Assembly (NCBI GenBank): GCA_944990035.1
Contig: CALYLX010000158.1
Span: 124,001-188,000 of the forward strand
Reading direction: 5' to 3'
Source: Clitopilus passeckerianus
Lineage: Eukaryota; Basidiomycota; Agaricomycetes; Agaricales; Entolomataceae
DNA length: 64,000 nucleotides
Program-made: the position numbers and the translations under genes
Notes under the pieces: model-generated
The model's input: the letters and a program-made list of their open reading frames with translations, nothing else
Told to the model about the DNA's origin: nothing
The model's database searches: none
Shown here: in pieces, positions 21,534 through 33,525 of the stretch
Position numbering within the stretch: the stretch's first letter is position 1
Layout: every line of letters starts with the position of its first letter

Positions 21534-24500
21534 TCAAATATAAAACATGGTATCCTTCATATCGGGATGCAACTGCGGAGAAAGTTTTATGTCAGTTCTG
21601 GGATGCAACTGAAGAAAGGAAAGAACCTACCCCTTGACCCCAATACTTCTCAGCCAAACCAAAAACCCTCTCCTTCTCCGCATCCCTTCCCCTATCTTTC
21701 CCCTTCCCCTTCCCCTTATTCTTCTCAGGATCTTCAAACGACAAAAACTCATTCAAATAGCACCGGCCACGTTCACACGCCAGATCGGCGTAGTAGGCAG
21801 GGGGTATCAAGCTCACAGCCTTGCTAGCTCGAGCGTACATGTAACTGGCGTGGTGTGTCCCCTGCTGAATCTCGTCTGCGCCGAAAGCGTTTTCGTCGTA
21901 GATAACGGTGTAGTGCGTTGCTTTGACGTGGCCTTGGATACCCGCGTGTGCTTGGAGGTAGAAGTCGAAATCAAACCTGTGGAACTCAATCAGAATTTCG
22001 ATTTTAGGGACGCTGGAGGTAGACTTACACTGCAGTGACACCTTGATCAACGACAGTGCCAGGTCTGGTATTGCCGTTCCTGGTAGCGTTCTGCGAGCTG
22101 GTTGGGTAGAAGCTTTGGAAGCAACGCATCAGCGATCGCGACAATGCGGGGGAGAGTATACATACCGTGCGTGGTGCCTCTTGCCACAGATCACGATGGA
22201 AAGTTTGGGACCATATGCTGGTTTCCCGGGTTTTGAGGGAAAGGAAGCAAACGCTTCCAAAATTTGAGGTAGTTCCTCTCTGTTGACTTCGTTGAATTGA
22301 CCCTGAGTTAGACATTCAGTCACTCTATGAACGAGGGAACACTGTATAAATCGAGCATACCTCAGAAACGCCATCACGGAAGACGAAAACACGCTCAGGA
22401 AGTTTCTTATTCTTCCGTTCGTAAGCCTGTAGTCGTTCAATCATCATCTCCTTGAGTTGAAGCACCATCTGACACCAATATCACGTCAGAAATGCGAAGG
22501 AAAGAACACAGTAGAAAATAGAACGAACCTCCTTTCTACCTTCTTGAATCCTGATACTCCCAGGAAATTGGACGAAGTCATCGTCGGAATTGGCTACAAC
22601 AGCCGCGATCGAAGGAGAACCGTATTTGGCTCTGACTCCAGGATGTGTGACGTCGATCCCAACCATCATGGTTGGCTTCTTCCTGAGCCAAGCCATCGCC
22701 AGAGCATCCAACTAAGTGCGAGATGTATCAGGATTGGCGACACTGAAGGAGTTCTGGACGAGCAACGAACCTTGTGGTTGATTCCACCCAATTTAGTGTT
22801 GACCTTAAGCGCTACGTTGGAGTAGTACTGGTCGTGCCTTCTATTGGAGAAAAGCTTGTCGAGAAGGATATGCACCGTTTGCAGGCCAAGCTCGACATCA
22901 CCAATACGCTATATGATCGACTTTCAGAATCTGGATGGTGCAGAGGATGAACAATGTGCAAACCTTGATGGCAGGGTAAATATGAGAATCCTTGTTCTCC
23001 AGTAAAACCAGGGCGAACGAAGGCTTTCTCCCTCCAATGGGCAACTTATCCCGGAAACGATTCCTGACCAACTCAACAGCATTCTTCCTATCCCTCTGGT
23101 CCCTCCCCTGCCGGGGTAACGAAATTTCCATATACTCCGGACTCCCAGCTCCCGTCGAACTTATGTTCATCCCGCTATTCCTGCACTTCAGTGCAAACTC
23201 GGTGACGAGGTCGCGTATCCTGGGATCCTGAATCCCCGTCGATCTCCCTCGGCTATCCAACACCACCACGACCCACCAGCTAGTCACGGAAGCGCCTTTA
23301 TGAAATCTCTCCCCCATAAAATTCCAGCTTGCTTCGTTTACCCGCGCCGGACGCGCCGGGCTGTATGTCACGGCAGGTGGGGCTAACTCCCTCGCTGGGA
23401 CGGTGGAGAATTCGTTGACAACCTCGACACCAAACCCGTCGATTGGGGGGAGGCGAGGGGCTAAACCGAGAGAGGGCAATCCTTTGTTGAGGATAGAATT
23501 TCGGTTTGTTCCAGGTGGGTTGCATGCGAATCGAATCATCTGAGCGGTATGGCTCTCGCTGAGATCGAAGAGTGGTTGGCCGGGAGGAATGTCGCAGAGC
23601 TCCGCGGGTACCCATTGGGGGTTCTGGCTGTTAGGGCCGGACAGGTCAACGACTGGAACATCGTCTGGATGTCTAAGTGTGATGTTGTGTGCTAAGATTT
23701 GAATGAGTTGACCAGAAACTTGTGGGAAAAATAGGAGAAGTATACCTTTTCGGAAGTGATCCTCAACAGTGGTCGGTTTGCCCTCATGATTTAGAAATTT
23801 GGTCCTACGAGCAGATGTCGTCGCAATGCTCTTGATCTTTTTGCGATGACCTAGGTGGCGCGTCTTCACTGTTATCTTGATCCTTTCCCCAAACCCGTCT
23901 GGCAAGGTGAGGCTTGCTCCGCTGGAGCGTAAGCCAAAGGTTTTCAACGCATCTGCCAAATTTCCAGGCTGAAAGAACGCCGTCACAGCAACGTTGCTGT
24001 TGGGCAATCAGTACAGCTTCCTGATGATTATATGGATACTTACACATTCACCAGCAACTCCTTGTAGGCGGGGCGTACAGAGAGATAGAAGCCTTGGAAG
24101 GCTTCTATTCCAGGCCCGAGGGAATATCGCTCTGCTTTTGAGGGAATGAAGAATCTGTTCTTTCCTACGCGGAACCCTTCCTGACTAGCATGTTGTTGAA
24201 GGATGAGATCGAGAGCCCCCACTAACGGCTGCATATCTTTCTCCCGGACTTCTGGCTTTCCAGCTATGAAGCTAAGAGGAAAGGAAGCCTGTCAACAATG
24301 TGCTCGAGGACGTAAGGACAGCGAGAACCTACTCTTTAATCAGGTTGAGATCAAGTTCACCCGTTTCGGTTTTGGCAATCGAAATTGTGTACATTGTCGA
24401 CTTCACCGTTGGCTCATCTTCATCCTCGTGAAACGGGATATTGATGGTCAGACCCTCCGGGAGAGCTCTCGCGGATACGAGTCGCTGGGTATTGTCATGG

Positions 24501-25099
24501 GCAATATGGGGACGATATTGCACCATTTCTTGGCTGACGACCAGTGATTTGAATATTTGCTTCCGCTCCCATGCGCTGCGGGGCTTGGGGGTCATTGTAA
24601 CGGCATAGTCGAAGAACGGTCCTTTGGGGAGTTTGATCGGGAAGAAATTAGCCTGAACTTTAATGGCTGTCCCTTTTGTCCCATAGCCAGGACGAAGAGG
24701 TCGCTTAGGTCCCGAAGTCACAGACGCAGAGCGAAAGCGGTGAATGAGGTCTTGCAGACTTTGATCGCTCAGACGGGGAGGAATGGTTACCGGGCCAATA
24801 TCTTGGGGTAGAGATGGCACTGGACCACCTGGGCCATGACCAGGTGCTCCTCGAGAGAAGCCGCCTCTGAATCCTCGACTTCCTCCAGCAGGGCCGCCGG
24901 TGTCACTACCTCTGACGCCTCTGCCTCTGAAACCTCCTCTCCCTTCAACTGGCGGTGAAAATGGTGCAGGAGAACCCCTTCCGCGTCCTTGACCTCGATC
25001 TTGACCTTGACCTCGGCCTTGAGGCCATGCGCGGCCTCTTCCGCGACCTCTTCCGTCTCCTCTATTCCCTCTAGTTCCAGTACTTCCTGGGGTACTCAT
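21534..25099 (-). CDS. Argonaute protein 1 (RNA silencing slicer)
   Basis: This multi-exon minus-strand gene of roughly 950 residues runs from the ATG at 25099 to the TGA at 21534. The N-terminus is an RG/RGG-rich tail (GRGRGRGRAWPQGRGQGQ, then FRGRGVRG). ArgoN (RPLRPGYGTKGTAIKVQANF), linker, PAZ, MID and PIWI follow. The PIWI catalytic tetrad appears complete: Asp in MMVGIDVTHPG, Glu in IRIQEGRKE, Asp in VFRDGVSEGQF and His in QQGTHHASYMYARA. The protein ends HPDMKDTMFYI, the normal Argonaute C-terminus, after a short last exon split off by an intron that begins GTAGGT. It would bind small RNAs and cut or repress complementary targets in the cytoplasm (quelling, transposon or virus defence). 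Ago2 at 29425-32997 is a co-oriented paralogue with the same intron positions where checked. Confidence 0.93.
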
Positions 25100-26126
25100 G
25101 GTGGGTTCTCGTCAAAAGCAGTTTTCTGGGCGAACATTGCAAATGCAGTCATTTTTGGACGCATGTCGGAGCTAGACCCACGAATGGCAGACATTCGGTG
25201 GAGATGACTGCTTGCCAGAGTCATTGACGGGAGGCTGTGCAGTAAACTCTAAATCGGCTGACATAAGCAGGCTGAATTGCAATTCCGAACGTGTCGGCAT
25301 TTGCCTCGACTTGACTGGGCAAGCTGTGGCCCTTGCAAGTTCAAACGTTCATTGTGGAAGACTTCACTCTGGATTTCGTTTTCTGCCAGCAGTTTCTAGC
25401 CATAGGGCAATAATAATACTCGAAAGTGCTGCGGATACCCCTGGAAACCCACCCAAGTACCTGAAAAGCCTAGCTCAACGCCTAGCTGCCAGTGTGCCTT
25501 CTTTCTTGTCCTGCCAGTGGAAGACGTGACACAGGTGATTCTTGAAGATCAGAGGGGGATTCATTAGATGCTCCAGGACGTACGTATTGCTTGCGTCACG
25601 GTGCACCTCTCCGACCATACTTGGGCCAGCGAAGGTGATACCAAAGAAGAAACAAAAAACACTATTCATGACAGTTCACCACCTTTGTTACCTGCAAGTC
25701 TTGGCTAGAGGCAGTGCAAGAATAGGGCTGCACTAACATCTCGAGTAACGGGATAATTTGCGAGGACAAGCCACTTTGGTTTTCCCGATAACCTCTCTCA
25801 CAACGGCCTACGGCCTACACTTCCCTACTGCGGAGAAAGGCAAATCCCTATCTCAGTGAATTTTTGCTCAGAAATGGATGGCAAGAGCACAAGGCCCCCG
25901 AACATTGCATAAATGACGTGCCGGGAGAATAATCCGCAGGGGCCCCCCGAGGATCAATCCACGAGGTGCGAATGTGAATCTCACTGCCCCTATAGCACTA
26001 GCAAGGTATTTGGGTGTCCTGGGCGCGAAAACCGGGCTTGTTGTTCTCGTGATGTTAATCCAGTGGTCCGACGCACTCGAAGAACCCCATAAAAGCAGGT
26101 CTATTTGACGTGGAAAGTCACCACAA
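25100..26126. other. Intergenic between Argonaute 1 and the reductase pseudogene (divergent promoters)
   Basis: No ORF is supported. A TATA-like CATAAAAG near 26087 lies about 35-40 bases before the reductase ATG. The rest is featureless to inspection. Confidence 0.5.
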
Positions 26127-27737
26127 ATGTCTTCAAAGTCTGCACCTCAGCCCCCGATCTCTCCCAACCACGAGAGGCCGTCTCTCGAAGCTGTCATGGC
26201 TGACCATCGGCTACGCATCCAAGAGCTAATCGAGGAATATAGCATTCTTCAAGCTTTTCCGAAGCCTACCAGTGGATGTACGGTGCCAGCCTTGCCCTCC
26301 AACAACATCTTACTCTTCACTGGGGCTACTGGACACTTGGGATCCGATATCCTGGCCCAACTTCTGGCTGACGAAAAGGTTTCCCGAATCTACGCTCTCA
26401 ATCGCGTTTCGTACCAAGGTCCTTCCCCCGATCGGGTCAAACGACGTTTCCTCGAGAAGGGCCTTGATGTTCGACTCCTTCAAAACGGAAAGATTGCCTA
26501 CATTGACGGCGACGTGACCAAACCAGATTTTGGGCTGGATAATGCGACATTCGACGAGGTTCGTGTCCGCCCCCACCTGATCGCGTTTGATGTGGTCGAG
26601 ACAATCACTTTGGCTGATCGGTTTTTTTGCTGCCTTTCCGTGTAGCTTCTCAGGAGTACCACGACCATCTTGCACAACGCATGGCCCACAAAATTCACCC
26701 GATCTTTGGCGCAATACAAGTCCTCATTACTGGGCTTGTACAACTTGATCAACTTCGGTCGACGCGCACAGAATAGTCAAACTCTGCGGTTCTTATTCGT
26801 CTCGTCGTTCGCCGCTGGTCAATCCTGGTCAACTTTCTGTGTCCAGAATGAGCCTATGCCAGAAGATGTTCTTGATAGCCCGGACTTTGCATTTGGCATG
26901 GGCTACGGAGGGAGTAAATTTGTAGCAGAACATATACGCCCTTTCTCTATCCGCACTCGAGCCTAGCGTCTAACATTTCCCCAGATCGTTGCTCGCAGTG
27001 GCTTGAATGCATGTTCCGTTAGAATCGGCCAGCTCTGTGGACGCGTCTCCGATGGTGCTTGGTCCACATCAGAATAGGTTCCTTTGATGCTTAGGGAATC
27101 CCTCGCATTGGGGGCAATTCCCAACCTTGTCGGTGTACGGTTTTCGAATTTTCGTTCCCGGGGGTTTGTACTGATACTCTCAGCAGAAACTTGCCTTCCC
27201 TCCCCTCGACATCGCTGCTGGTTTTATGCGGGATGTTACCCTTACCGATGAAACCCTGCCATCGGTCCTCAATCTTCGTCATGCTCACACTTTCGAGTGG
27301 GAAGTTTGTGTCCATGCTCCCCAATACATCCTCCCTCGCAATAAAAAGCTTCCTGTGATCCATATTGGGGAGTGGAACAGACTTCTCGTGGAACGAGCTG
27401 CATCCATTCCACCAGCCGAGATAAAAAAACCTGTGGTAGCTTGTCTCCGGATCCTCGTTCAGGCTCTGATATAGCGCTATAGCCCGCCATTAGGTTGAGG
27501 CATGTCTATCAATTCTTACAAGCTACCAACAAGCCTCTAGAGAATACTCCCGCTCGGAAGCACGAACACTTCCCTTATGGCACCATGGACATTACCCGTG
27601 CATTCAATGTCAGTCCAACTCTTCGGGCGGCGAAACCAGTCACCAAGCGAGATGCCGAGCAATGGGCACAGTATTGGCTGAAAGTTGGTTTCCTCGACCC
27701 GGGCCGCTATGATATCGTCGTAAAAGCATATTTATAA
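26127..27737 (+). pseudogene. NRPS-like / aminoadipate-type thioester reductase (R) domain, degraded, lacking adenylation and carrier domains
   Basis: The Rossmann-type terminal reductase of NRPS-like enzymes is recognisable: TGATGHLGSDILAQLLADEK (NADPH loop), then ALNRVS, DGDVTKPDFGL, TTTILHNAW, FLFVSSFAAG, the Y-x-x-x-K in MGYGGSKFVAEH, SVRIGQLCGRV, and a C-terminal AQYWLKVGFL. It starts with its own ATG and has no adenylation or carrier domain. Two lesions are visible. The splice donor expected after AEH (before the intron ending CCCCAG at about 26991) reads AT instead of GT, and readthrough hits TAG at 26964-26966. Further on, the Trp codon expected in WSTSE-W-VPLM is TAG at 27075-27077. 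Later exons keep frame. An intact gene would reduce a carrier-bound acid to an aldehyde; this copy probably cannot make full-length protein. Confidence 0.75.
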
Positions 27738-27906
27738 CTGAAAACGGTTCCATCAAATTTATTTGCTGTTAAGAAGTTTCCTGGTGGAAATTCTTCCAGG
27801 TTCGAGCCTACTCCCACCAATATGATACATTTTTGCCCTACGTTACCCACTTTTCGAATAAATACGCACGCCTTGAAGTAAAGGCGACTTCCATCCCTCT
27901 GCATGG

Positions 27907-28598
27907 TTACCGAAGTCTTGAGACGACGAAAGAAGCTGCTGCAGGTGCATCCTAGAAAGCTCTGAGTACGGGGACCTCCTAGAGAAACTTTGGAACATAC
28001 AAGGCCATAAGTGAGATGGGTGGGCCCAACTATGATTCCTCCGTCACAAATGTTGTCTAGTAGATTACAGAAAGTCTTGGAAGCAATTGGGCTGGGGAAA
28101 GGTTGGCCTCGCTTCGGATCGCCAAAGACGACTGCACCGAGGACTCGGGCTCGTACATCAGGTGAAAGTTGACCTGCTGCTAAGTGTGTGACTTGGGCTC
28201 CTTGACTAGCGAGGACAAGTCAACATCTGAAAAAATGAGATGAGGAATCGTGTCGCTTACCTGTATCCTGAAATGAATATCTTTGTATTAGGACACGAAT
28301 TCGCCTTATCTGTAACATATTTTGCCATCGTCCTTGCTCCTCCTGGATCTCCTCCCGCCAGATAGCCTATAATCAAGGCGGGGTATGGCACACCCACGAA
28401 CTCGAGACTACGACCTCCTAGTGCATGCCTCAAAGCAAGATCAAAGGGAGGACCAGCGACGAGACCAAGAGTGCCGATCTCTGTCGTTCCACGGGCAAAG
28501 TAGACAGTGACATCAGCGCATTTAGCTCGCTCCTCGAGGAGAGGGGCAGCAAGTGCGCCAACGATGGCCAAGGCGGCGACGGCAAGGCGAGCGAACAT
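27907..28598 (-). CDS. Cutinase (carbohydrate esterase family 5), secreted
   Basis: Exons 28598-28261, 28205-28001 and 27951-27907 give 195 residues. The ATG at 28598 (MFARLAVAALAIVGALAAP) supplies a signal peptide. The alpha/beta-hydrolase core shows CADVTVYFARGTTEIG (oxyanion region), EFVGVPYPA, the nucleophile Ser in ISGYSQGAQ (codon split by intron 1), Asp in LLDNICDGG and His in GPTHLTYGLDA. Four Cys at the positions expected for two disulphides are present. Length and triad are normal for a fungal cutinase hydrolysing plant cutin or similar esters outside the cell. The last exon codes only 14 residues and was placed because it restores the usual DAPAAASFV ending. A TATA-like ATATAAAA lies about 66 bases upstream (near 28668). 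It sits between the two Argonaute genes with no evident functional link. Confidence 0.88.
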
Positions 28599-29424
28599 CT
28601 CCAAACTCCAATGCTCTGTGAAGTGTCTCGAAGATACAAGGCAATTGGAGGATGGGATGCTCGTTTTATATCAGCGGATGCATTCAGTTCGGGCAGTTCA
28701 TTAGGATTTCACGAGCTATCAAAGAACTGAAGAAGGGGAAGTCCAAGCCCTGGTAGAAGGTGGCCAAGGCGGATCTACGGGCAACATGACTTCCATGCTT
28801 GTGGTTGAGAGATCACCTGGATTGAAACGGACACTGTGTGCTAGGTAATGGGTTTAGTTAGCGAGACAGAATTCTCTAATATTGGGTCCCGAGTTGAAAT
28901 CGCGTTCGCCAAGGTGTAACACCCCATACCCCAAATGCGGGGAGCGCTCATTAAATCGCGCATGGGATCGAATTGGAGAGGACCAGAGTCCATCCTACTT
29001 TCAATTGACAGAATCACATGAGATATTAACGCGGGCGTCGACTTGGCCACAACCAATGGCGTTCAATTCAACAAGTAGATGTGTTACCAACATTCTTAGG
29101 GGACCCTGAGCACGCGGGTACTCGCTATAGCATTCGCTGATTGGCCAACGAGAAAGCTACCTCCCCTGGCTGGCGGCGATACTAAGGTTTGAGAGGATCA
29201 GGTCCCGATTCAAGAAAGCCTTTATGGAACAAGTGGCTTCGAGCGTGACAAATTCATTGTTGACGGTGCACAGTTCAGGCGTATAATCAGAACCCAGCGG
29301 TCCCAGCCACCAAGAATTGTTCAATTTGAGCGGTTTCAATCTCGAAAGAGCATAATCATGTTCGCAGCCCAAATCAGATACAGCTTACATACATAAACGA
29401 AAATTTGTATGATATACAAATTTC
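28599..29424. other. Intergenic, no gene recognised
   Basis: It contains the cutinase promoter (TATA-like element near 28664-28673 on the minus strand) and the downstream flank of Argonaute 2. No supported ORF or repeat is seen. Confidence 0.5.
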
Positions 29425-32400
29425 CTAAATATAAAACATGGAATCTCTCATATCCGGGTGCAACTGTTGGGTTAGGTCAATACTAGGGTTCGATACTAGT
29501 GATGAAGTCTACATACCCCTTCGCCCCAGGAAGCCTGGGCGGCAGCAAATACACGTTTCTTCTCTTCATCCTTGTCGTATTTGGACATTCCGGAGACGGT
29601 GCTCTTGTCGTCAGAAACTAGGAAGTCGTTCAGATAGTACCTTCCCCGTTCGCAAGCCAGATCAGCGTAGTAAGCAGGCGGAACCAAGCTGACAGCCTTC
29701 GTGGCTCGTGCGTAGAGGTAGCTGAAGTGATGAGTCCCTTGTTGGATTTCATCAGCCCCGAACCTATTCTCGTCGTAGACCACGGTATAGTGAGTTGCCT
29801 TCACGGAGCCTTGGAGACCTGCATGAGCTTGCAGGTAAAAATCGAAGTCGAATCTGCGATGTCGTCAGTGAAAGAAGCTATACTCATGGGGAGCAAATAT
29901 GCCGAGAATCATTCAGTCTGGTTCGTGACGATCCAGCCAAAAAGTTCCCGACATTCTTGATCACCATGAGTATATCAAGTGTTAAATACGCACACGCCAG
30001 TAACCCCTTTATCCACTACCGTGCCAGGTCGAGTGTTTCCGTTCCGATCCGCGAACTCAGAGTCAGTAGGGTAGAAGCTGATGGACAGCAAATGATCAGA
30101 ATAATAGACGAGGAGATGACAATGGGAAACATACCGGGCGTGGTGACGTTTTCTGTATTTGCGGAGAAGGCCCTGGTCAGCGTTTTTATCCAAGGTGAGA
30201 GTAGTGTAATACATACCCGCAGATGACAATCGAGAGCTGGGGTCGATACTTCACCTTCCGTTCCTTCGTATTGAGCTTCTTGAAAGCATTCAGGATTTGA
30301 GGAAGTTCTTCCTCGTTTACGACGTCGAATTGACCCTGAAAGATATGGAGTAAGAAGACTGCCACCTGCAGGAGAGAAGACGACATACCTCGGAAACACC
30401 ATCACGGAAGACAAAGATACGCTGGGGTAACATCTTGTTTTTGCGTTCATAGGCCAAGAGGCGCTCGACCAGCATATCCGTAAGCGCACTAAGCATCTAG
30501 AAAGGGGGTGGTTAAGGTGAGTTCAACGATATTCGGGGGAAATACCCACTTCTTTCTTGCTTTCCTGGATCCGGATGCTGGCGGGAAACTGGACGAAGTT
30601 GTCGTCGATGCTGGCCACAAGAGTTGCGATAGACGGCGTGCCCTCCTTGCTGCCTGGGCCTGGATGAGTGACATCGATGCCGACCATCATGGTTTTCTTC
30701 TTCGTCAGCCATTTCATTGCGTTGTCATCAAGCTAAATAGGGTCAGCAAGGGGTCTTAGCTTGAAGACGAGGGAGATGCATACTTTGTGGTTGATGCCTC
30801 CGAGCTTCGTGTTCAGCTTCAAGGCGACGTTGGAGTAATACTGGTCTTGCTTGCGGGGTTCCTTGTCCAGTACTTTCTCGAGGAGCATGTGTAGCGTATG
30901 CAGCCCTAGCTCGACATCGCCGATCCGCTGCATAACAAGACTGTGAATTTGCTGTTGCTTAGGACGTGAGAGGAGCACACACCTTGATAGCGGGGTAAAT
31001 GAAGTTATCTCTTCGTTCAAGGAGGACAAGAATAAAGGTCGGCTTCCTCTGCGGAGTTCCCATGTTCTGCTTGAAAGTGTCCCGAATCAGGTCGATAGCG
31101 TGGGACCTCGTAGCCGTGTCATCCGAAGGGCGAGGAAGAACAATGGGAATGAGCTTTGGAAGCCCGCCCGGCATAGCCATGCCACTACGTCTGCACTTCT
31201 CCCCAAAATCGGTGACAAGGGACATGAGACGTTGATCCTTGGGTCCCGAAGTCATGCGAACACCGTCTACAATGACGACAACCCACCAAGATGCCACGGT
31301 GGCACCTTTGTGGAATTGCACCTGGGTGATGTTCCAGCTGCCCTGCTTGACTTCCGCTTGACCTCTGCCGTACGTGACCCTAGGAGGCGGAAGCTCTCGG
31401 CCTGGGATGACTGCCATTTCTTTCTCGATCTCGACTCCGAATTCGTTAGGAGCTTTGAGAGGGTCAAGGCCGAGGGAAGTAAAGCCTGCGTCCATGATTG
31501 CTTCGGCGTTGAATTTGGGAGGGTTGCAGGCGAAGCGAATCATCTGGGCGGTGAGCTTGTCGTTGAGTTTCCCGAATGATTGACCAGCCTCGATTTCGCA
31601 GAGCTCGGCGGGAACCCAGATAGGTTCTCTCCTGTTCATGGGTGCGAGATCCACCAGGGGCAGGTCGTGAGCATGCGAAAGCTTGATCTTGTACTCTGTA
31701 CATATTTGGTCAATCGATGTTCAAGCAGTGATCCCAGCTGACTTACCCTTCAGGAAGTATGTCTCCACCGAGATTACACCGCCGTGCTTCTCGCAGTTGA
31801 ATCGCTCGGTCCGAGCACTGGTGTGCCCAATTCTCTTGATTTTCTTGCTCCGTCCCAGATGTTTCGTCTTTACTTTCAGTTTGCTTGCAAAGAAGTGTGG
31901 GAGAGTCGGCATTCCGCCACTGCTGCGTTCTCCGAAGTTGAGCATTGCCTGTGCAAGATTTCCGGGCTCAAAGAAAGCTGTCATGCACACGTTCCTGGAG
32001 GTCGATTAGTAAGGGGAGGTGAATACGGTGCAAGAAGAACTTACACGTTGACCATCAATTGCTTGTAAGCAGGACGGACTGATAAGAAGAAACCTTGCAT
32101 GGCCTCGACGCCGGGGCCGAGGCTGACCTTGCGAGCCGTGTTAGGGAAGAAGTATCTTGGGTTACTTTTCCCAACACGAATGCCGTTGCGGCTTGAGTGT
32201 TGTTGCAAAACCAAGTTCAGAGCCGACAACAAGGGCAACGGATCATAGCTGTAAGGGTCCGTCTTGCCAGCGAGATAGCTACGCTCAATATGAGATAGGT
32301 GAAGGCTAAGAGCGAAAATCAACACTTACTCGTTGAGCTTGGTAGTAACGAGCTCTCTTTCGAATTTGATATGCACGGTATAGACCTTGGACTTGGCCGT

Positions 32401-32997
32401 AGGCCCCTTCTCGTCGTCGTCATAGTAGGGGATATGAATGACCAAAGGTTGCGGAAGTTTCTTAGCAGAAACAAGTCGTTGACTCTTGTCGTGTGCGATA
32501 TGGGGAAGGAGGGGTTTTCCTTCAGGACTTTGTTCCAGGAGTTGGAAGAGCCGCTTCTTTATCCGTTCGATATCTGACTTGGGTTCGATTTCAATCACGT
32601 AGTCGTAGATGGGCCCCTTGGGGACCTTGACTGGGAAGAAATTGGCTCGAAGGGTGATGGCGGTGCCAAGGGTGCCATATCCAGGTCGCAGAGGTCGCTC
32701 TGGAACGACTTTGAGTTTCTCGAAAGACTTGATCAACTCCGAATGGCTTGTGTCTGCAAGCCGTTGTGGGACGGTGGTAGGCCATCCTTGAGCGAATATT
32801 ACAGGCCCAACAGGTCCTCCGCGACCTCTGGGGGCACCGCGAAAGCCGCCACCTTGGCCACCACCTCGAGCTTGGCCTCCACCGTGACCTCCATATCCTC
32901 CTCCTCCTCCTCCTCCTCCTCCTCCTCCACCACCACCACCACCTTGGCCACCACCTCGAGGGCCGCCTCGTGTTTGACCACGTCCACGTCCGGTCAT
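29425..32997 (-). CDS. Argonaute protein 2 (RNA silencing slicer), paralogue of Argonaute 1
   Basis: This minus-strand multi-exon gene runs from ATG at 32997 to TAG at 29425, about 930 residues. The N-terminal tail is a nearly pure Gly tract flanked by RGG and GGG motifs, encoded by a trinucleotide repeat at about 32895-32945. ArgoN (RPLRPGYGTLGTAITLRANF), PAZ, MID and PIWI follow. Catalytic residues are visible in MMVGIDVTHPGPG, RIQESKKEV, IFVFRDGVSEGQF and EIQQGTHHFSYLYARA, and the end is HPDMRDSMFYI. The intron plan matches Argonaute 1, so the two arose by tandem duplication of an intron-bearing gene. The role is the same as for Argonaute 1; division of labour between small RNA classes cannot be read from the sequence. 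The tRNA-Gln gene lies 284 bases upstream on the opposite strand. Confidence 0.93.
32895..32945 (-). repeat. Trinucleotide repeat coding poly-Gly in Argonaute 2
   Basis: On the plus strand it is a run of TCC units followed by ACC units. On the coding (minus) strand it is GGT then GGA codons, giving 15 or more consecutive Gly. It is in frame, so length change by replication slippage would alter only the Gly tail. Confidence 0.85.
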
Positions 32998-33281
32998 AAT
33001 TTCAGATTTGATGTAATTGGGATAAAAGCTGTTGTGGGTTCAAAATGCAAGCGACATCTTCGTGTTGGGCCCGATATATATGACTCCGGAAACAGCCATC
33101 GCTTAGGGAATCAGCGACAGCCACGGGACCGCGAGGGCAATTGAGCGGGCAACGCGCCATGATATTTGGCACGAGTCAAGTCGCATGAGGCAACATGAGG
33201 AGATCGTCGCTTTGCAACATTCGAGGAACGTTGACTCACACGTGTCGCGGGTCAGGACAGTTGTTGGGGCCTTCTTTGCAA

Positions 33282-33363
33282 GGCTCTGTAGTGTAGTGGT
33301 TATCACTCGAGATTCTGATTGAAGTGATTTCTCGAAACCCAGGTTCGAATCCTGGCAGGGCCT
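33282..33363 (+). tRNA. tRNA-Gln (anticodon CTG) with 10-nt intron
   Basis: Acceptor stem GGCTCTG (33282-33288) pairs with CAGGGCC (33356-33362, one G-T pair), with discriminator T. The D arm contains TAGTGTAGTGGTTA, a good A box. Anticodon stem CGAGA (33308-33312) pairs with TCTCG (33330-33334). Anticodon CTG is at 33315-33317 and an intron of about 10 nt at 33319-33328, directly after position 37 as in canonical nuclear tRNA introns. T arm CCAGG-TTCGAAT-CCTGG is perfect with a 7-nt loop (B box GGTTCGAATCC). All arms pair, so a functional gene is likely. Confidence 0.88.
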
Positions 33364-33525
33364 TCCTTTTTACTCAATTGCCATAGTCCAATTATCCTCC
33401 GTGAGGTAATAGAACATAATGAAAAGGTCCACGTAGATTCTTCAAGGCTTGGACGGAGCACCATGTGGGTGTGGAAGGAACAGGTCACACAGGCGTGAAA
33501 GGTGCTGTATAGGAATATTTGTTCT

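Noticed and set aside
26966..27077. RIP-type mutation as the cause of the reductase lesions
   Set aside because: Two G-to-A changes are too few to show a RIP signature, and no repeat-wide C-to-T bias could be demonstrated by eye.
26127..28598. Natural-product gene cluster (reductase plus cutinase)
   Set aside because: The reductase is broken and truncated, the cutinase is a secreted esterase, and no other biosynthetic enzyme is adjacent.
32799..32987. Minus-strand ORF with a poly-Glu run
   Set aside because: It is an out-of-frame reading of the poly-Gly trinucleotide repeat of Argonaute 2.
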